This document shows positions 8,774-16,815 of a stretch of DNA of 64,000 nt, piece by piece; position 1 is the stretch's first letter, and every line of letters begins with the position of its first letter. The notes beneath the pieces are model-generated. The model was not told the origin of the DNA. It worked only from the letters and a program-made list of their open reading frames with translations, and searched no databases. Location: assembly GCF_963662735.1 (NCBI RefSeq), contig NZ_OY759744.1:1096153-1160152 (forward strand). Direction: 5' to 3'. Origin of the DNA: an uncultured Methanoregula sp. (GTDB taxonomy: Archaea; Halobacteriota; Methanomicrobia; Methanomicrobiales; Methanospirillaceae). A program made the translations under genes and the position numbers.

Positions 8774-9478
8774 ATGCCGGAAAACCATGCCAATGAAAGC
8801 GGCCTCACGGGACTGGAACTGATTGTGGTAATTATCATCCTTATCGTGATTGGCCACGTTGCCATCACCACCCTTGCCCGCGGATCCGGGAGTCGCCCGG
8901 AAGGGATGATCGGGACATTTACCGGGGAATCCGGGTACGCATTGCGGCACGTGGGTCCCGTTACCGGGTTTTCGGCCGTGAATGGGACCTGCTCGGATGT
9001 CATGGTCCAGTACCCGAAGCAGGATGCCGGTAACTTGGGGGCCGTCCAGATGACCGTGGCGCTCTTTATCGGGGATATGGGAGGCGTTGATTTCGACAAG
9101 GTGAACCTTTACGTGGTGAATGGCGGCGGGGTGGAAACGATTCCCCGGAAAACTGTTCAGCCTCTTGTCTGCCCGGGCTGGATGATCACCAACCGGTTCG
9201 ATGTGCCGACCCCGGCCGCTGCGACCAGCGGGAAACTTCCCAAAAAACTCCCCGTGACCAAAGCGAGCGGGGGCAAACCAGCCGTTTCGTCCCTCACCGG
9301 GGCCGATATCCTGTACCCCGATGAGCAGTTCGAGCTCACGGTCTGCCCGGCCAATACCACCCCCCCATACCAGCAGTTCACCATCACGGTGAATCCCCCC
9401 GGCAGTACCCAGCCACCGGTTGCCCTGATCAGCGTACCCCCTGTCGTCCAGCCTGTCATGTCCCTGGGATCGGAGTAA
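8774..9478 (+). CDS. Archaellin-like protein with type IV pilin-like leader
   Basis: 234 residues. A short N-terminus ends NESGLTGLEL and runs into a hydrophobic helix (IVVIIILIVIGHVAITTL), the class III signal peptide pattern of archaellins; Methanomicrobiales archaellins carry a similar FTGLE site. The body has GAVQMTVALFIGDMGGVDFDKV, resembling the archaellin core strand pattern. A Pro/Ala/Lys-rich insert (about 137-160) and Pro-rich end are unusual. A GTG lies directly before the ATG used here. It overlaps nothing and is followed one base later by a paralogue. Confidence 0.75.
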   Translation: MPENHANESGLTGLELIVVIIILIVIGHVAITTLARGSGSRPEGMIGTFTGESGYALRHVGPVTGFSAVNGTCSDVMVQYPKQDAGNLGAVQMTVALFIGDMGGVDFDKVNLYVVNGGGVETIPRKTVQPLVCPGWMITNRFDVPTPAAATSGKLPKKLPVTKASGGKPAVSSLTGADILYPDEQFELTVCPANTTPPYQQFTITVNPPGSTQPPVALISVPPVVQPVMSLGSE

Positions 9479-9479
9479 T

Positions 9480-10124
9480 ATGGCAGTACACAACCCGCGT
9501 GGGGAGGACGCGTTTACCGGGCTTGAGCTGGTAATTCTGGTTCTGGTGCTTCTTGCTTCCGTAGCAGCGGTAATCATTCTCACGAATCCCTGGCAGACTG
9601 CGGGATGGGCAAGGACCTTCCCGGGAGGGATGGTGGCGGACAGCGTGTACATATCCGGCGATCATATGCAGCCCGTAGGTTCAGTGGCCGGCTTCCCCGC
9701 GGTCAGCCGGATGAACAACAAACCCCTGTTCCTTGTTTCCCGGCCTGATTCCAAGCGGCTCGGAGCCATCCAGGTGATGGTCTCACTCTTTATCGGGCAT
9801 ACCGGTGCCATTGATATGGATGAGGTCCACGTGAGCTGGGCAGGAGACGGATTGTCCGAACAGATCCCCCGTACCGATATCCTGCCCCTTGTCTGCCCTA
9901 ACTGGACGATTGCCGGGAAGTATAATATGCTCCCCGGTCACGTTGCGGATGCAGACAACTGGATGGAACCCGATGAGGAGTTCGAGATACTGGTCTGCTC
10001 CTCCCACGGGGCACGGCCATACGAATCCTTTACCGTGACTCTCAGTCCTGAAGGAACGGCAATGCCGCTTCCTCTCACCCGGACCGCCCCGGCAAGAATT
10101 GAGCAGGTTATGAAGCTGGGCTGA
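9480..10124 (+). CDS. Archaellin-like protein, paralogue of the preceding gene
   Basis: 214 residues. The N-terminus GEDAFTGLELVILVLVLLAS gives the prepilin-type leader and hydrophobic helix. The body repeats the neighbour's pattern: GAIQVMVSLFIGHTGAIDMDEV, then an IPRTDILPLVCPNW block matching IPRKTVQPLVCPGW of the first protein, and PDEEFEILVC matching PDEQFELTVC. The two therefore arose by duplication. It starts one base after the previous stop, so they are co-transcribed. The residue before the likely cleavage site is Ala rather than Gly. No archaellum motor genes are nearby. Confidence 0.75.
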   Translation: MAVHNPRGEDAFTGLELVILVLVLLASVAAVIILTNPWQTAGWARTFPGGMVADSVYISGDHMQPVGSVAGFPAVSRMNNKPLFLVSRPDSKRLGAIQVMVSLFIGHTGAIDMDEVHVSWAGDGLSEQIPRTDILPLVCPNWTIAGKYNMLPGHVADADNWMEPDEEFEILVCSSHGARPYESFTVTLSPEGTAMPLPLTRTAPARIEQVMKLG

Positions 10125-10332
10125 TGACCTGCGGCACCCCGGCAAATCCGTCATGAAAACCCCTGCGAAAGATGCGCTTTGACATCCGGTCCTCCTGCCC
10201 GCGCCAACCCGAATTTAAGCCATTATAAGCAGGATACAGCCGAATCCGGGCATTTTAAGAGGGTTTTTAATCGGCGTGATTAGTGCGCCACAATGCCCAA
10301 AATACCCCCAGAATTTTGGTAAAAATGGGGAC

Positions 10333-10351
10333 TTCGACGGGCATTCGACGG
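10333..10351 (+). promoter_or_regulatory. Paired TTCGACGG direct repeats upstream of the 71-aa gene
   Basis: TTCGACGG occurs at 10333-10340 and again at 10344-10351, 11 bases apart, or about one helical turn. The second copy abuts the BRE/TATA region. This geometry is suitable for an activator or repressor dimer, but no binding protein is known. The remaining intergenic sequence 10125-10332 shows nothing else that I can name. Confidence 0.35.
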
Positions 10352-10357
10352 AAACCT

Positions 10358-10366
10358 TTTATATTA
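10358..10366 (+). promoter_or_regulatory. Strong TATA box for the 71-aa gene
   Basis: GAAACC (BRE-like) followed by TTTATATTA at 10358-10366 is close to the archaeal consensus. Transcription would start near 10388, giving a leader of about 30 bases that contains GAGGTG (10406-10411) before the ATG at 10420. Confidence 0.6.
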
Positions 10367-10419
10367 TCAGGCGTCACCTTTCATTATCAAAACCCAATAG
10401 AGGTTTTGAGGTGTTTTAA

Positions 10420-10635
10420 ATGGGAACCAAAATTGGAAAAGAAAAAATCCAGCGCGAAAAGGGCTACCTCTACTTTATCGGCAAGGATGGATACGTCTGG
10501 GCAGCCCCGATGAAGCACAACAAGACCGGCAAGAAGAAGAAAGTCGGTACTGAAAAGATTGCCAAGGAAAAGGGCTTCATGTACTACATTGGCAAAGACG
10601 GATTCGTCGCAAAAGCCAAGATGAAGAACGCATAA
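10420..10635 (+). CDS. 71-residue lysine-rich protein of two tandem repeats
   Basis: The protein consists of two copies of a roughly 29-residue unit: residues 4-32 (KIGKEKIQREKGYLYFIGKD followed by GYVWAAPMK) and 41-69 (KVGTEKIAKEKGFMYYIGKD followed by GFVAKAKMK), joined by KHNKTGKKK. The repeated YxIGKDGxV core looks like a small beta unit. High lysine content suggests nucleic-acid binding, but this is inference. The near-consensus promoter, ribosome site and codon use suggest high expression. I recognise it as a conserved-type small protein, not by function. Confidence 0.85.
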   Translation: MGTKIGKEKIQREKGYLYFIGKDGYVWAAPMKHNKTGKKKKVGTEKIAKEKGFMYYIGKDGFVAKAKMKNA

Positions 10636-10692
10636 TCTTACTTTTTCCTTTTGCACGCGGTGCACCGCCGACCGGAGTAATCCGGCCGGCGG
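10636..10692 (+). terminator. T-rich tract and GC hairpin after the 71-aa gene
   Basis: The stop codon is followed by CTTACTTTTTCCTTTT, a poly-T type archaeal termination signal. Further on, an inverted repeat at 10665-10692 (CCGCCGACCGG, 6-base loop, CCGGCCGGCGG) forms a strong hairpin with one mismatch. The rest of the gap to 10977 contains no convincing gene. Confidence 0.45.
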
Positions 10693-10977
10693 GACCGCTC
10701 AATAGTTTTCCCCTGACGGGGGAGTTTCTCACTTTTGAAAAAGATGTACCGGATTATATCGTGCCCGGTTGTAAGGAATATCTGGTCTCCAGCCAGGGCT
10801 TCCGGTCGGGAACTGTCCATTCAGTGAGATATCTCTTCCCGCCTCAGGCAGAATTTCCCTTCAGATGTCCCTCTGGTGGTTCATTCGCAGACAAGGTACT
10901 GACCGGCTCCTCAGGTTACCCCGAACCGGAGGTTTATCATACATCCCCGCGAGTCCTGTCTGATCAGGAACTCCGGG

Positions 10978-11667
10978 ATGCCCTCTCTTGTAACTCAGAA
11001 CTATAACGAATGGACCGAAGGCCTGGATACGCACCAGAGCATGATCTCCATCTTTTATCATATCCGTGACATTCCCTACTCGCTCGTCGCACCGGTGCGT
11101 GATTCCCTGTCAGCACCGGAACAACTTCTTCGGACCGGAAAAGGATCGTGCGGTCCCAAGCATCACCTGCTTGCGGAGATGTACCGGAGACTGAACCTGA
11201 ATGTTGCTTATGCCACGATTGCGTTCTCATGGAATGATCCGGATCTTCTCTACCCGCCCGAGCTTCGGGAACTTGTTACCTGCGTCCCGGTCTCCCATCA
11301 TCTTGCCTGCAGGGTGCAGATCGGGGGCCGGTGGGTTCTCGTGGATGCCACCTGGGATCCCCCGCTTGCCCGGGCGGGCTTTCCGGTCAATGAACACTGG
11401 GACGGGTGGGCGGATACCAAATGTGCCGTAAAAGCGCTCCGGTCGCCGGTCCGGACAGCGTTCTGCCGCACGCTGACCAACGAACCCTGCCGGACAAAAG
11501 AGGAAGCCGGGTTTTCCCCCCTTGATGGAGAGAGAGATCACCGGGATGCAGAGGACCAGATACGGTATTACGCAGAGAAGGTCGCAGTGAGGACTCCTGA
11601 TGACCGTGAACGCATCTCCCGCTTCGCCCGGGAATTCGAGGCGTGGCTGGAACGCGTGAGAAGCTAG
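10978..11667 (+). CDS. Transglutaminase-like superfamily protein
   Basis: 229 residues. The papain-like triad is visible: Cys in GKGSCGPKHH (about residue 58), His in VSHHLACRVQIGG (about 106-107) and Asp in WVLVDATWD. This is the transglutaminase-core arrangement used by archaeal proteases and peptide amidases. No signal peptide or membrane helix is seen, so it is probably cytoplasmic. The substrate is unknown. It is monocistronic, with the next gene starting 55 bases downstream behind its own TATA-like TTATTTTTA. Confidence 0.8.
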   Translation: MPSLVTQNYNEWTEGLDTHQSMISIFYHIRDIPYSLVAPVRDSLSAPEQLLRTGKGSCGPKHHLLAEMYRRLNLNVAYATIAFSWNDPDLLYPPELRELVTCVPVSHHLACRVQIGGRWVLVDATWDPPLARAGFPVNEHWDGWADTKCAVKALRSPVRTAFCRTLTNEPCRTKEEAGFSPLDGERDHRDAEDQIRYYAEKVAVRTPDDRERISRFAREFEAWLERVRS

Positions 11668-11722
11668 TTCGTCCGGTCGTTACCTGTTATTTTTAATGCC
11701 TGTATTCCTATATTCCTGATTT

Positions 11723-13531
11723 ATGGCATCATCTCCCTGGCAGGATCAGACGCTAATGCGGCTGGTTATCCTGTTATTTCTCTGTACTGGTGTGGCGTTC
11801 GTCGCGTTCGGGCATGTTTTTCCCCCGCTTACATCCGTCGCTGCGCCTGTGACGCAGTCTCCGCCGGGCATGGTGACCGGCAGTTCCTGTCTTTCCCCGG
11901 CCAACACTGAAACAGGACCGGCAGGGAGCAGCCCGGTCAATGTAAAGATCCTTGCAGTCAACGATTTCCATGGGCAGATGTCGGCCGGGCAGACCAGTAG
12001 CAAACGGGCGGTCGGGAGTGCCCCGGTTCTTGCCTCGTACCTGAAAGCTGCCACCGATGTGTTCGGACCGGCTCACACCATCCTTGCCTTCCCGGGAGAT
12101 GTCATCGGGGCATCGCCACCACAGTCCGGGCTCCTTGCAGATGAACCGACCCTGCTCTTCTTCAACGAATTTGCCAATCCCTGCTGTACGGGTGGGAACG
12201 GTCAGGGAGACTCCGGATGCAACATGGTGATGACTCCCGGCAACCACGAGTTTGACCGGGGGACCGGCGAACTTATGCGCCAGGTGTACGGGGGCGATGG
12301 CAACACCTCGATCACCCATCTTTCCGATCCCTATCCCGGTACCCTGTCCACCTATATCTGTTCGAATGTAGTCTGGAAAGAGAACGGCACTCCGATTTTT
12401 CCCCCCTATGCGATACGGAATATCAGCGGGGTCCCCATCGCGTTCATCGGTGCCGATACGGTGACAACCCCGGAACGGCTGGCCCCCCACCGGGCGGATG
12501 ATATCCTGTTCCTCAATGAGACCGAATCCATCAACCGGTACGTTGCAGAAGTCCACAAGCATGGGATACATGCTATCGTTGTCCTGCTTCACGAAGGTGG
12601 GGCGCAGCAGGAGTACGAGGGGGCAACACGGGCCGGGGCAAATGTGACCGGCCGGGTCACGGGCATCGTCGCCGGTCTCGATGGGGACGTGGATGTGGTT
12701 CTCTCGGCCCATACGCACCAGTTCACGAATGCATATCTTCCCAATGCAGCCGGAAAACCCGTACTGGTCACGCAGGCCTACAGTTACAGCAAGGGGTACG
12801 CGGACGTGAACCTGACCCTTGACCCCGCCACCCGGGATATCGTCAGGAAGTCTGCACAGGTTGTTATCACTTATAATGACCAACCGCCAGGTACCCCTCT
12901 GGATCCAGAATCAGCCGCTCTCCTTGCACGCGACGAACAGGCAGTCGCTCCCGTAATCGGGCGGCAGGTTGCGGTTGTCGCCCATGATATCACCCGGGAC
13001 GAAAATGCAGCCGGGGAATCGGCACTCGGGGATCTTCTTGCCGATGCCCAGCGGTCAGTGCTGGAGACCGATGTCGCATTTCTTACAACCGGAACCCTAC
13101 GATCCGATCTTAAAGAGGGGAATGTAACCTGGGGTGACCTTTTCGCCATCCAGCCGTTCTCGGGAACTGTTGTCTCGATGAGACTGACCGGTCAACAGGT
13201 TCGGGATGCGCTCGAAAGACAGTGGCAGGAACCGTTGCCCCCCCACACGCTTGCCGTGTCCGGTATCACCTATACCTATAATGAGACACAACCTGCCGGC
13301 AGCAGGGTGCAGGTGGTCCTTGTCGGGGGTGTCCCGCTCGATCCGGCGGCAACCTATACAGCAGCCATGATGGATTACCTTTCCGTCGGGGGTGACGGAT
13401 ATACGGTATTCACCACGGGGACACTTATGACGACCGGGCCGTCAGATGTCAATACCCTTGCCTCGTACCTGGGATCGCTCCCCCAGCCGGTGAACGTCAC
13501 CACGGACGGGAGGATCCAGCGGATCAACTGA
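11723..13531 (+). CDS. Secreted 5'-nucleotidase/2',3'-cyclic phosphodiesterase (UshA-like)
   Basis: 602 residues. An N-terminal hydrophobic segment (LVILLFLCTGVAFVAFG, about 13-30) exports or anchors it. The metallophosphatase domain shows all blocks: AVNDFHG, FPGDVIG, TPGNHEFD, LLHEGG and SAHTHQ (two metal ions). From about residue 400 follows the C-terminal 5'-nucleotidase domain with LGDLLADAQ, FLTTGTLRSDL and DYLSVGGDGY. It would release phosphate from nucleotides outside the cell. TTATTTTTA 30 bases upstream suggests a leaderless start at 11723. Confidence 0.9.
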   Translation: MASSPWQDQTLMRLVILLFLCTGVAFVAFGHVFPPLTSVAAPVTQSPPGMVTGSSCLSPANTETGPAGSSPVNVKILAVNDFHGQMSAGQTSSKRAVGSAPVLASYLKAATDVFGPAHTILAFPGDVIGASPPQSGLLADEPTLLFFNEFANPCCTGGNGQGDSGCNMVMTPGNHEFDRGTGELMRQVYGGDGNTSITHLSDPYPGTLSTYICSNVVWKENGTPIFPPYAIRNISGVPIAFIGADTVTTPERLAPHRADDILFLNETESINRYVAEVHKHGIHAIVVLLHEGGAQQEYEGATRAGANVTGRVTGIVAGLDGDVDVVLSAHTHQFTNAYLPNAAGKPVLVTQAYSYSKGYADVNLTLDPATRDIVRKSAQVVITYNDQPPGTPLDPESAALLARDEQAVAPVIGRQVAVVAHDITRDENAAGESALGDLLADAQRSVLETDVAFLTTGTLRSDLKEGNVTWGDLFAIQPFSGTVVSMRLTGQQVRDALERQWQEPLPPHTLAVSGITYTYNETQPAGSRVQVVLVGGVPLDPAATYTAAMMDYLSVGGDGYTVFTTGTLMTTGPSDVNTLASYLGSLPQPVNVTTDGRIQRIN

Positions 13532-13552
13532 CGGGGATCTTACCTCCCCGTC
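13530..13552. terminator. Hairpin between convergent genes
   Basis: A perfect 7-base inverted repeat, GACGGGG and CCCCGTC with a 9-base loop, begins inside the nucleotidase stop codon region and lies between it and the convergent MBL hydrolase. It may limit read-through in both directions, although archaeal termination depends mainly on T-tracts. Confidence 0.35.
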
Positions 13553-13570
13553 ACGGTTCCCGCGTTGTTA

Positions 13571-14446
13571 TCAGCGGGGACCTGCCTGAAGATCCGTGTT
13601 CCCGGCCCGGATGTTTGCGGCAAACGTCCGCGCAAGCAACGGACTCGCTGCCTGCGGGGGAAGTCCGAGAGCAGCGGCAGTTTTTCTCGTGACCTCCATG
13701 ATTCCGGTGTCACCACCTGCTGATGCGAGTACCGTTTCGTGAATTTTCTTAAGATATGCAAGTGCCCGGTCCATCTGACCGTACACTGCTTCACCGCTCC
13801 GGGGCTCGTCCCATGCCGATAGGAGATGGCGGATACCCTGTACCGACCGGAGGAGACGTATGGATCGGACAGATGCAACAGCATCGTCATACACCGGGAG
13901 ATCCCCCGGCACAGGGATGGCGTCTCCTGAGAAGAGTGCACCCTCGCCCTGCAGGAACAGGGAGATCGAACCGGCGGAATGGCCCGGTGTGTGTATCACC
14001 TGGATCTCGTATGCGCCGGTCCCGTCGATATCGATGGTATCGCCATCTTCCAGTTCGAACTCGGGCTGCACCGGTCCGCCAACAAGGGTATTGAATCCCG
14101 GTACCGGGCGCTCCCTATTCTGGCGTTCCACGTCTTCGACCCAGGTCCGTTCGGCCGCATGTACCGCAATGGTACAAGCAGTGGCCTCCCATATTGCCCG
14201 GGCCGCCCCGATGTGATCGGGATGGGAATGGGTCAGGATGATGAGCGAGATCTCCCGCGGGTCGCGGCCGATGGACCGGATATAGTCGAAGATCTGCGTT
14301 TCACAGCCTGCTACGCCCGTATCGACGAGGGTGACAGTCTCACCGGCGATGATGTACGAGTACACGAAACGATCGAGGGCTATACCGGGGGCAACCGGGA
14401 CCCTGAATGGATGCCGGAGCGCGTGAATGGCGGGAGTGACCTGCAT
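13571..14446 (-). CDS. MBL-fold metallohydrolase
   Basis: 291 residues. The metallo-beta-lactamase signature THSHPDHIG is at about residue 73, followed by HTPGHSAGS, FSGDAIP and a C-terminal helical extension with HETVLASAGG. Two zinc or iron ions are expected. The family includes glyoxalase II-like and thioesterase-like hydrolases, so the reaction cannot be named. AGGAGAT just before the ATG supports the start. It is the last minus-strand gene before the Kai operon's kinase, 84 bases downstream of it. Confidence 0.85.
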   Translation of the reverse strand: MQVTPAIHALRHPFRVPVAPGIALDRFVYSYIIAGETVTLVDTGVAGCETQIFDYIRSIGRDPREISLIILTHSHPDHIGAARAIWEATACTIAVHAAERTWVEDVERQNRERPVPGFNTLVGGPVQPEFELEDGDTIDIDGTGAYEIQVIHTPGHSAGSISLFLQGEGALFSGDAIPVPGDLPVYDDAVASVRSIRLLRSVQGIRHLLSAWDEPRSGEAVYGQMDRALAYLKKIHETVLASAGGDTGIMEVTRKTAAALGLPPQAASPLLARTFAANIRAGNTDLQAGPR

Positions 14447-14530
14447 TCTGGATCTCCTGTGCCGGAATATTGGGTGGGGAAGGGTATATGGATCGCGGGC
14501 AGGTTCTGCCCGCCCCTCTTCGAATTACTT

Positions 14531-16033
14531 TTATGTCCCGGCCATTAAAACCGGAAAATCCATATTGATTTCCGTACCGTTCTGGCTCCTGAATGTAAGC
14601 ACTCCCTTCAACTGGTGCTGCACCAGTGTCCTGATCAGTTCGAGTCCAAGACTGTTTGTATGGCGGATATCAAAATGAGCAGGCAACCCGACCCCGTCAT
14701 CACGGACCGTGATACTGATCCGGCCATTTTCCTGCACTACAGAGATATCAATTGAGCCTTGTTCCCGCTCTTTGAAGGCATGTTTGTACGCATTCGAGAG
14801 GATCTCATTTACAGCGAGCGCACAGGGCAGGGCCTGATCTACAGGAAGAAAAACTTCTTCCGGATTAATCTCACACCGGATATCGTGTTCCTTATTGGAG
14901 AAAATAGCTGACAACCCGGCTATCTGGTCCCGGATCTGGCCCGTTAAACTGATTTTTCCGAACTGGTTGCAATCATACAGCCTTTTATGGATCTGCGCCA
15001 TGGTCTGGATTTTGAGCATCATGTCGGTCAGAATACTGTTGGCTGATGCATCCGCAGTCTGCATCCGGGTCATATCCAGAAGCCCGGATATCAACTGGAG
15101 ATTGTTCTTGACCCGGTGGTGGATCTCGCGAAGCAGGACATCCTTTTCCTGGATGGATGCACCAAGTTCCTCATTGATGCGCTTCTGTTCGCTGATGTCG
15201 TGGCTTGCGCTGATAATTGCAATAAGATTCCCATTGTCATCGAGAAGAGGTGAATCGATCAGATGAACGGGAAATTCGTGACCGTCCCGGTGATGCACCC
15301 GGTACTCCCCGGCCCTGTACTCTCCTTCATTGAGCCGTGATGAGATCTTTTGTGCGTCTTTCTCCGGTAATTCCGGAACCACAACTTCGGCCATGCTACG
15401 CCCGATGATCTCTTCCGGTTTCCAGCCGTACATCATGGTTGCCGCCTCGTTCCAGAATATGATCCTGTTGCCTGTGTCGACCGCGATGACCGCATCGCCG
15501 ACTGCATCGAGCATCCGTGCCTGCAGCCGGATATAGTCTTCATCGTCTTTCCTGTCAGTGACAACGACGCTGATCTTTGTATTATTATCAGAGGAGAGCG
15601 GGCTCATGGAAATGAGAGCCGGGAGGGAACCTGTGCCTTGCCGGATCCGGACATGGATCCGGGATGTCCGCTTCACAATCCCGCCCAACGCCTTCTCGAT
15701 CTCAGCGCAATGCTCTGTGCAGATGTGATCGAGGATGGATGTACCGAATACCTTCTCCGGGGATAACCGCACCATTTCGGCGAACCGGGTGTTGGTATAG
15801 AGGATCATCCCGGTCCGGGAGAGTGTGAGCGCACCTTCTTGGATATTCTCCACGAGGGCCCGGTACGGGCGATCGGCCCCGTCGAGCGTGTAGACCTGCC
15901 GGGTGTCATCCTTAGAAACGATAATTGCATCAACTTCCCCGGAGTGGATGGCATCGAGAGTCTCTTCGAGCTCGCGGACCTTTCCGCGCAGCTCTTCGAG
16001 TTCTCTCTTGTGGTCCGGGTCCGCCCGTTTCAT
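14531..16033 (-). CDS. PAS-PAS sensor histidine kinase of the Kai operon
   Basis: 500 residues, no membrane helix, so cytosolic. A coiled coil at residues 8-32 with IHSGEVDAIIV precedes two PAS domains (about 55-165 and 170-287). The second has FWNEAATMMYGW and a PAC-type end. HisKA_2 follows with REIHHRVKNNLQLISGLL (phospho-acceptor His), then an HATPase with VNEILSNAYKHAF (N box) and DDGVGLP (G box). There is no receiver domain. It lies 42 bases after kaiB2 in the same direction, so it is the likely input or output partner of KaiC, functionally like SasA or CikA but of different build. Confidence 0.9.
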   Translation of the reverse strand: MKRADPDHKRELEELRGKVRELEETLDAIHSGEVDAIIVSKDDTRQVYTLDGADRPYRALVENIQEGALTLSRTGMILYTNTRFAEMVRLSPEKVFGTSILDHICTEHCAEIEKALGGIVKRTSRIHVRIRQGTGSLPALISMSPLSSDNNTKISVVVTDRKDDEDYIRLQARMLDAVGDAVIAVDTGNRIIFWNEAATMMYGWKPEEIIGRSMAEVVVPELPEKDAQKISSRLNEGEYRAGEYRVHHRDGHEFPVHLIDSPLLDDNGNLIAIISASHDISEQKRINEELGASIQEKDVLLREIHHRVKNNLQLISGLLDMTRMQTADASANSILTDMMLKIQTMAQIHKRLYDCNQFGKISLTGQIRDQIAGLSAIFSNKEHDIRCEINPEEVFLPVDQALPCALAVNEILSNAYKHAFKEREQGSIDISVVQENGRISITVRDDGVGLPAHFDIRHTNSLGLELIRTLVQHQLKGVLTFRSQNGTEINMDFPVLMAGT

Positions 16034-16075
16034 ACGATTCCTCTGGCAGTGTTCGTGGTCATACGGTGTCTGTTA

Positions 16076-16456
16076 CTATCGGGGAACGAGGTCGAGTCCT
16101 ATGAGCACTTTCTCTTTCCGCGTCATATCGCCGACAATCTTCCGGAGGGGCAGCGGAAGATTTTTGATCAGGGTCGGCGCCGCAAGTACGAGGTCGACTA
16201 CGTTCTTTGAATGGTCCTGGTAGATGTCGATCACCTCGAGCTCATACCTGCCCGGCAAGTACTCCTCGCAGATCTTCTTTACGTTCTCGACTGCGGCCTG
16301 GGACCTGAAATTGTTGCCGGCGATATAGAGACGGAGCACGTACATCCCGGTCTCCTTTTCCGCCAGAGCCCGCTCAAAATCCGCCGTGACATCGGCCTGT
16401 TCCCTCTTTGCCACTTTTTTTCCCGGCCTGGTTCCTGCCCTGTCCGACGTCTTCAT
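16076..16456 (-). CDS. KaiB-family protein, divergent paralogue
   Basis: 126 residues. A charged 38-residue N-terminal extension precedes the KaiB fold: [44 protein letters not shown] and [10 protein letters not shown]. The Pro-Thr and Gly-Asp elements around the fold-switching region are kept. The TPNS and KNPQLA elements of canonical KaiB are replaced (NFRS, HSKNVVD). The ATG overlaps the stop of the other kaiB by four bases. Its divergence suggests a role distinct from the canonical copy, perhaps partner selection. Confidence 0.9.
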   Translation of the reverse strand: MKTSDRAGTRPGKKVAKREQADVTADFERALAEKETGMYVLRLYIAGNNFRSQAAVENVKKICEEYLPGRYELEVIDIYQDHSKNVVDLVLAAPTLIKNLPLPLRKIVGDMTRKEKVLIGLDLVPR

Positions 16457-16815
16457 CCGCCTGCCATCCTCAGGTCCAGACCGACGAGAACCTTCTCCGT
16501 GTTGGAAAGATTCCCGATGATTTTCTTGACCGGGGTCGGCAGATTACGGATGAGGGTCGGGACCGCAATAATCTGGTGGTCTTTTGCGAGCTGCGGGTTT
16601 TTCAAAAGGTCAATGACCTCGATTGTGTACTGGCAGTCCAGGTGTTTCTCGCAGATCTTCCTGAGGTTATCAAAGGCTGTCAGGGAATTGGGGGTCTGCC
16701 CCGCTACATACAGTCGCAGGATCCATGCTTCGCCCGCAGGTTCTTCGCTTTTTTTCTTTCGATTGATTTTTGGTGTTGATGGCAAATGTTTCACCTCGCC
16801 AAATGTCCGCATCAC
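16453..16815 (-). CDS. kaiB: KaiB clock protein homologue, canonical copy
   Basis: 120 residues. The C-terminal 90 residues follow cyanobacterial KaiB closely: [41 protein letters not shown] and EKVLVGLDL. KaiB is a thioredoxin-like protein that refolds to bind KaiC in the clock cycle. Here the usual Gly-Asp after the last helix reads Gly-Asn. A 27-residue lysine-rich N-terminal extension is additional. The start overlaps the kaiC stop (ATGA), so the two are translationally coupled. Confidence 0.93.
   Translation of the reverse strand: MMRTFGEVKHLPSTPKINRKKKSEEPAGEAWILRLYVAGQTPNSLTAFDNLRKICEKHLDCQYTIEVIDLLKNPQLAKDHQIIAVPTLIRNLPTPVKKIIGNLSNTEKVLVGLDLRMAGG

Noticed and set aside
8726..9652. 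Long open frame on the minus strand opposite the archaellin-like genes
   Set aside because: It is antisense to two genes with clear leaders and mutual homology, lacks a ribosome site and gives a His/Arg/Gly-rich product without recognisable domains.
10761..11006. 81-codon plus-strand frame before the transglutaminase-like gene
   Set aside because: No ribosome site, no recognisable fold, and it overlaps the better-supported gene in another frame.
11774..12883. 369-codon open frame antisense to the 5'-nucleotidase
   Set aside because: The plus-strand gene has all metallophosphatase motifs; the antisense frame is a by-product of GC-rich codon use.
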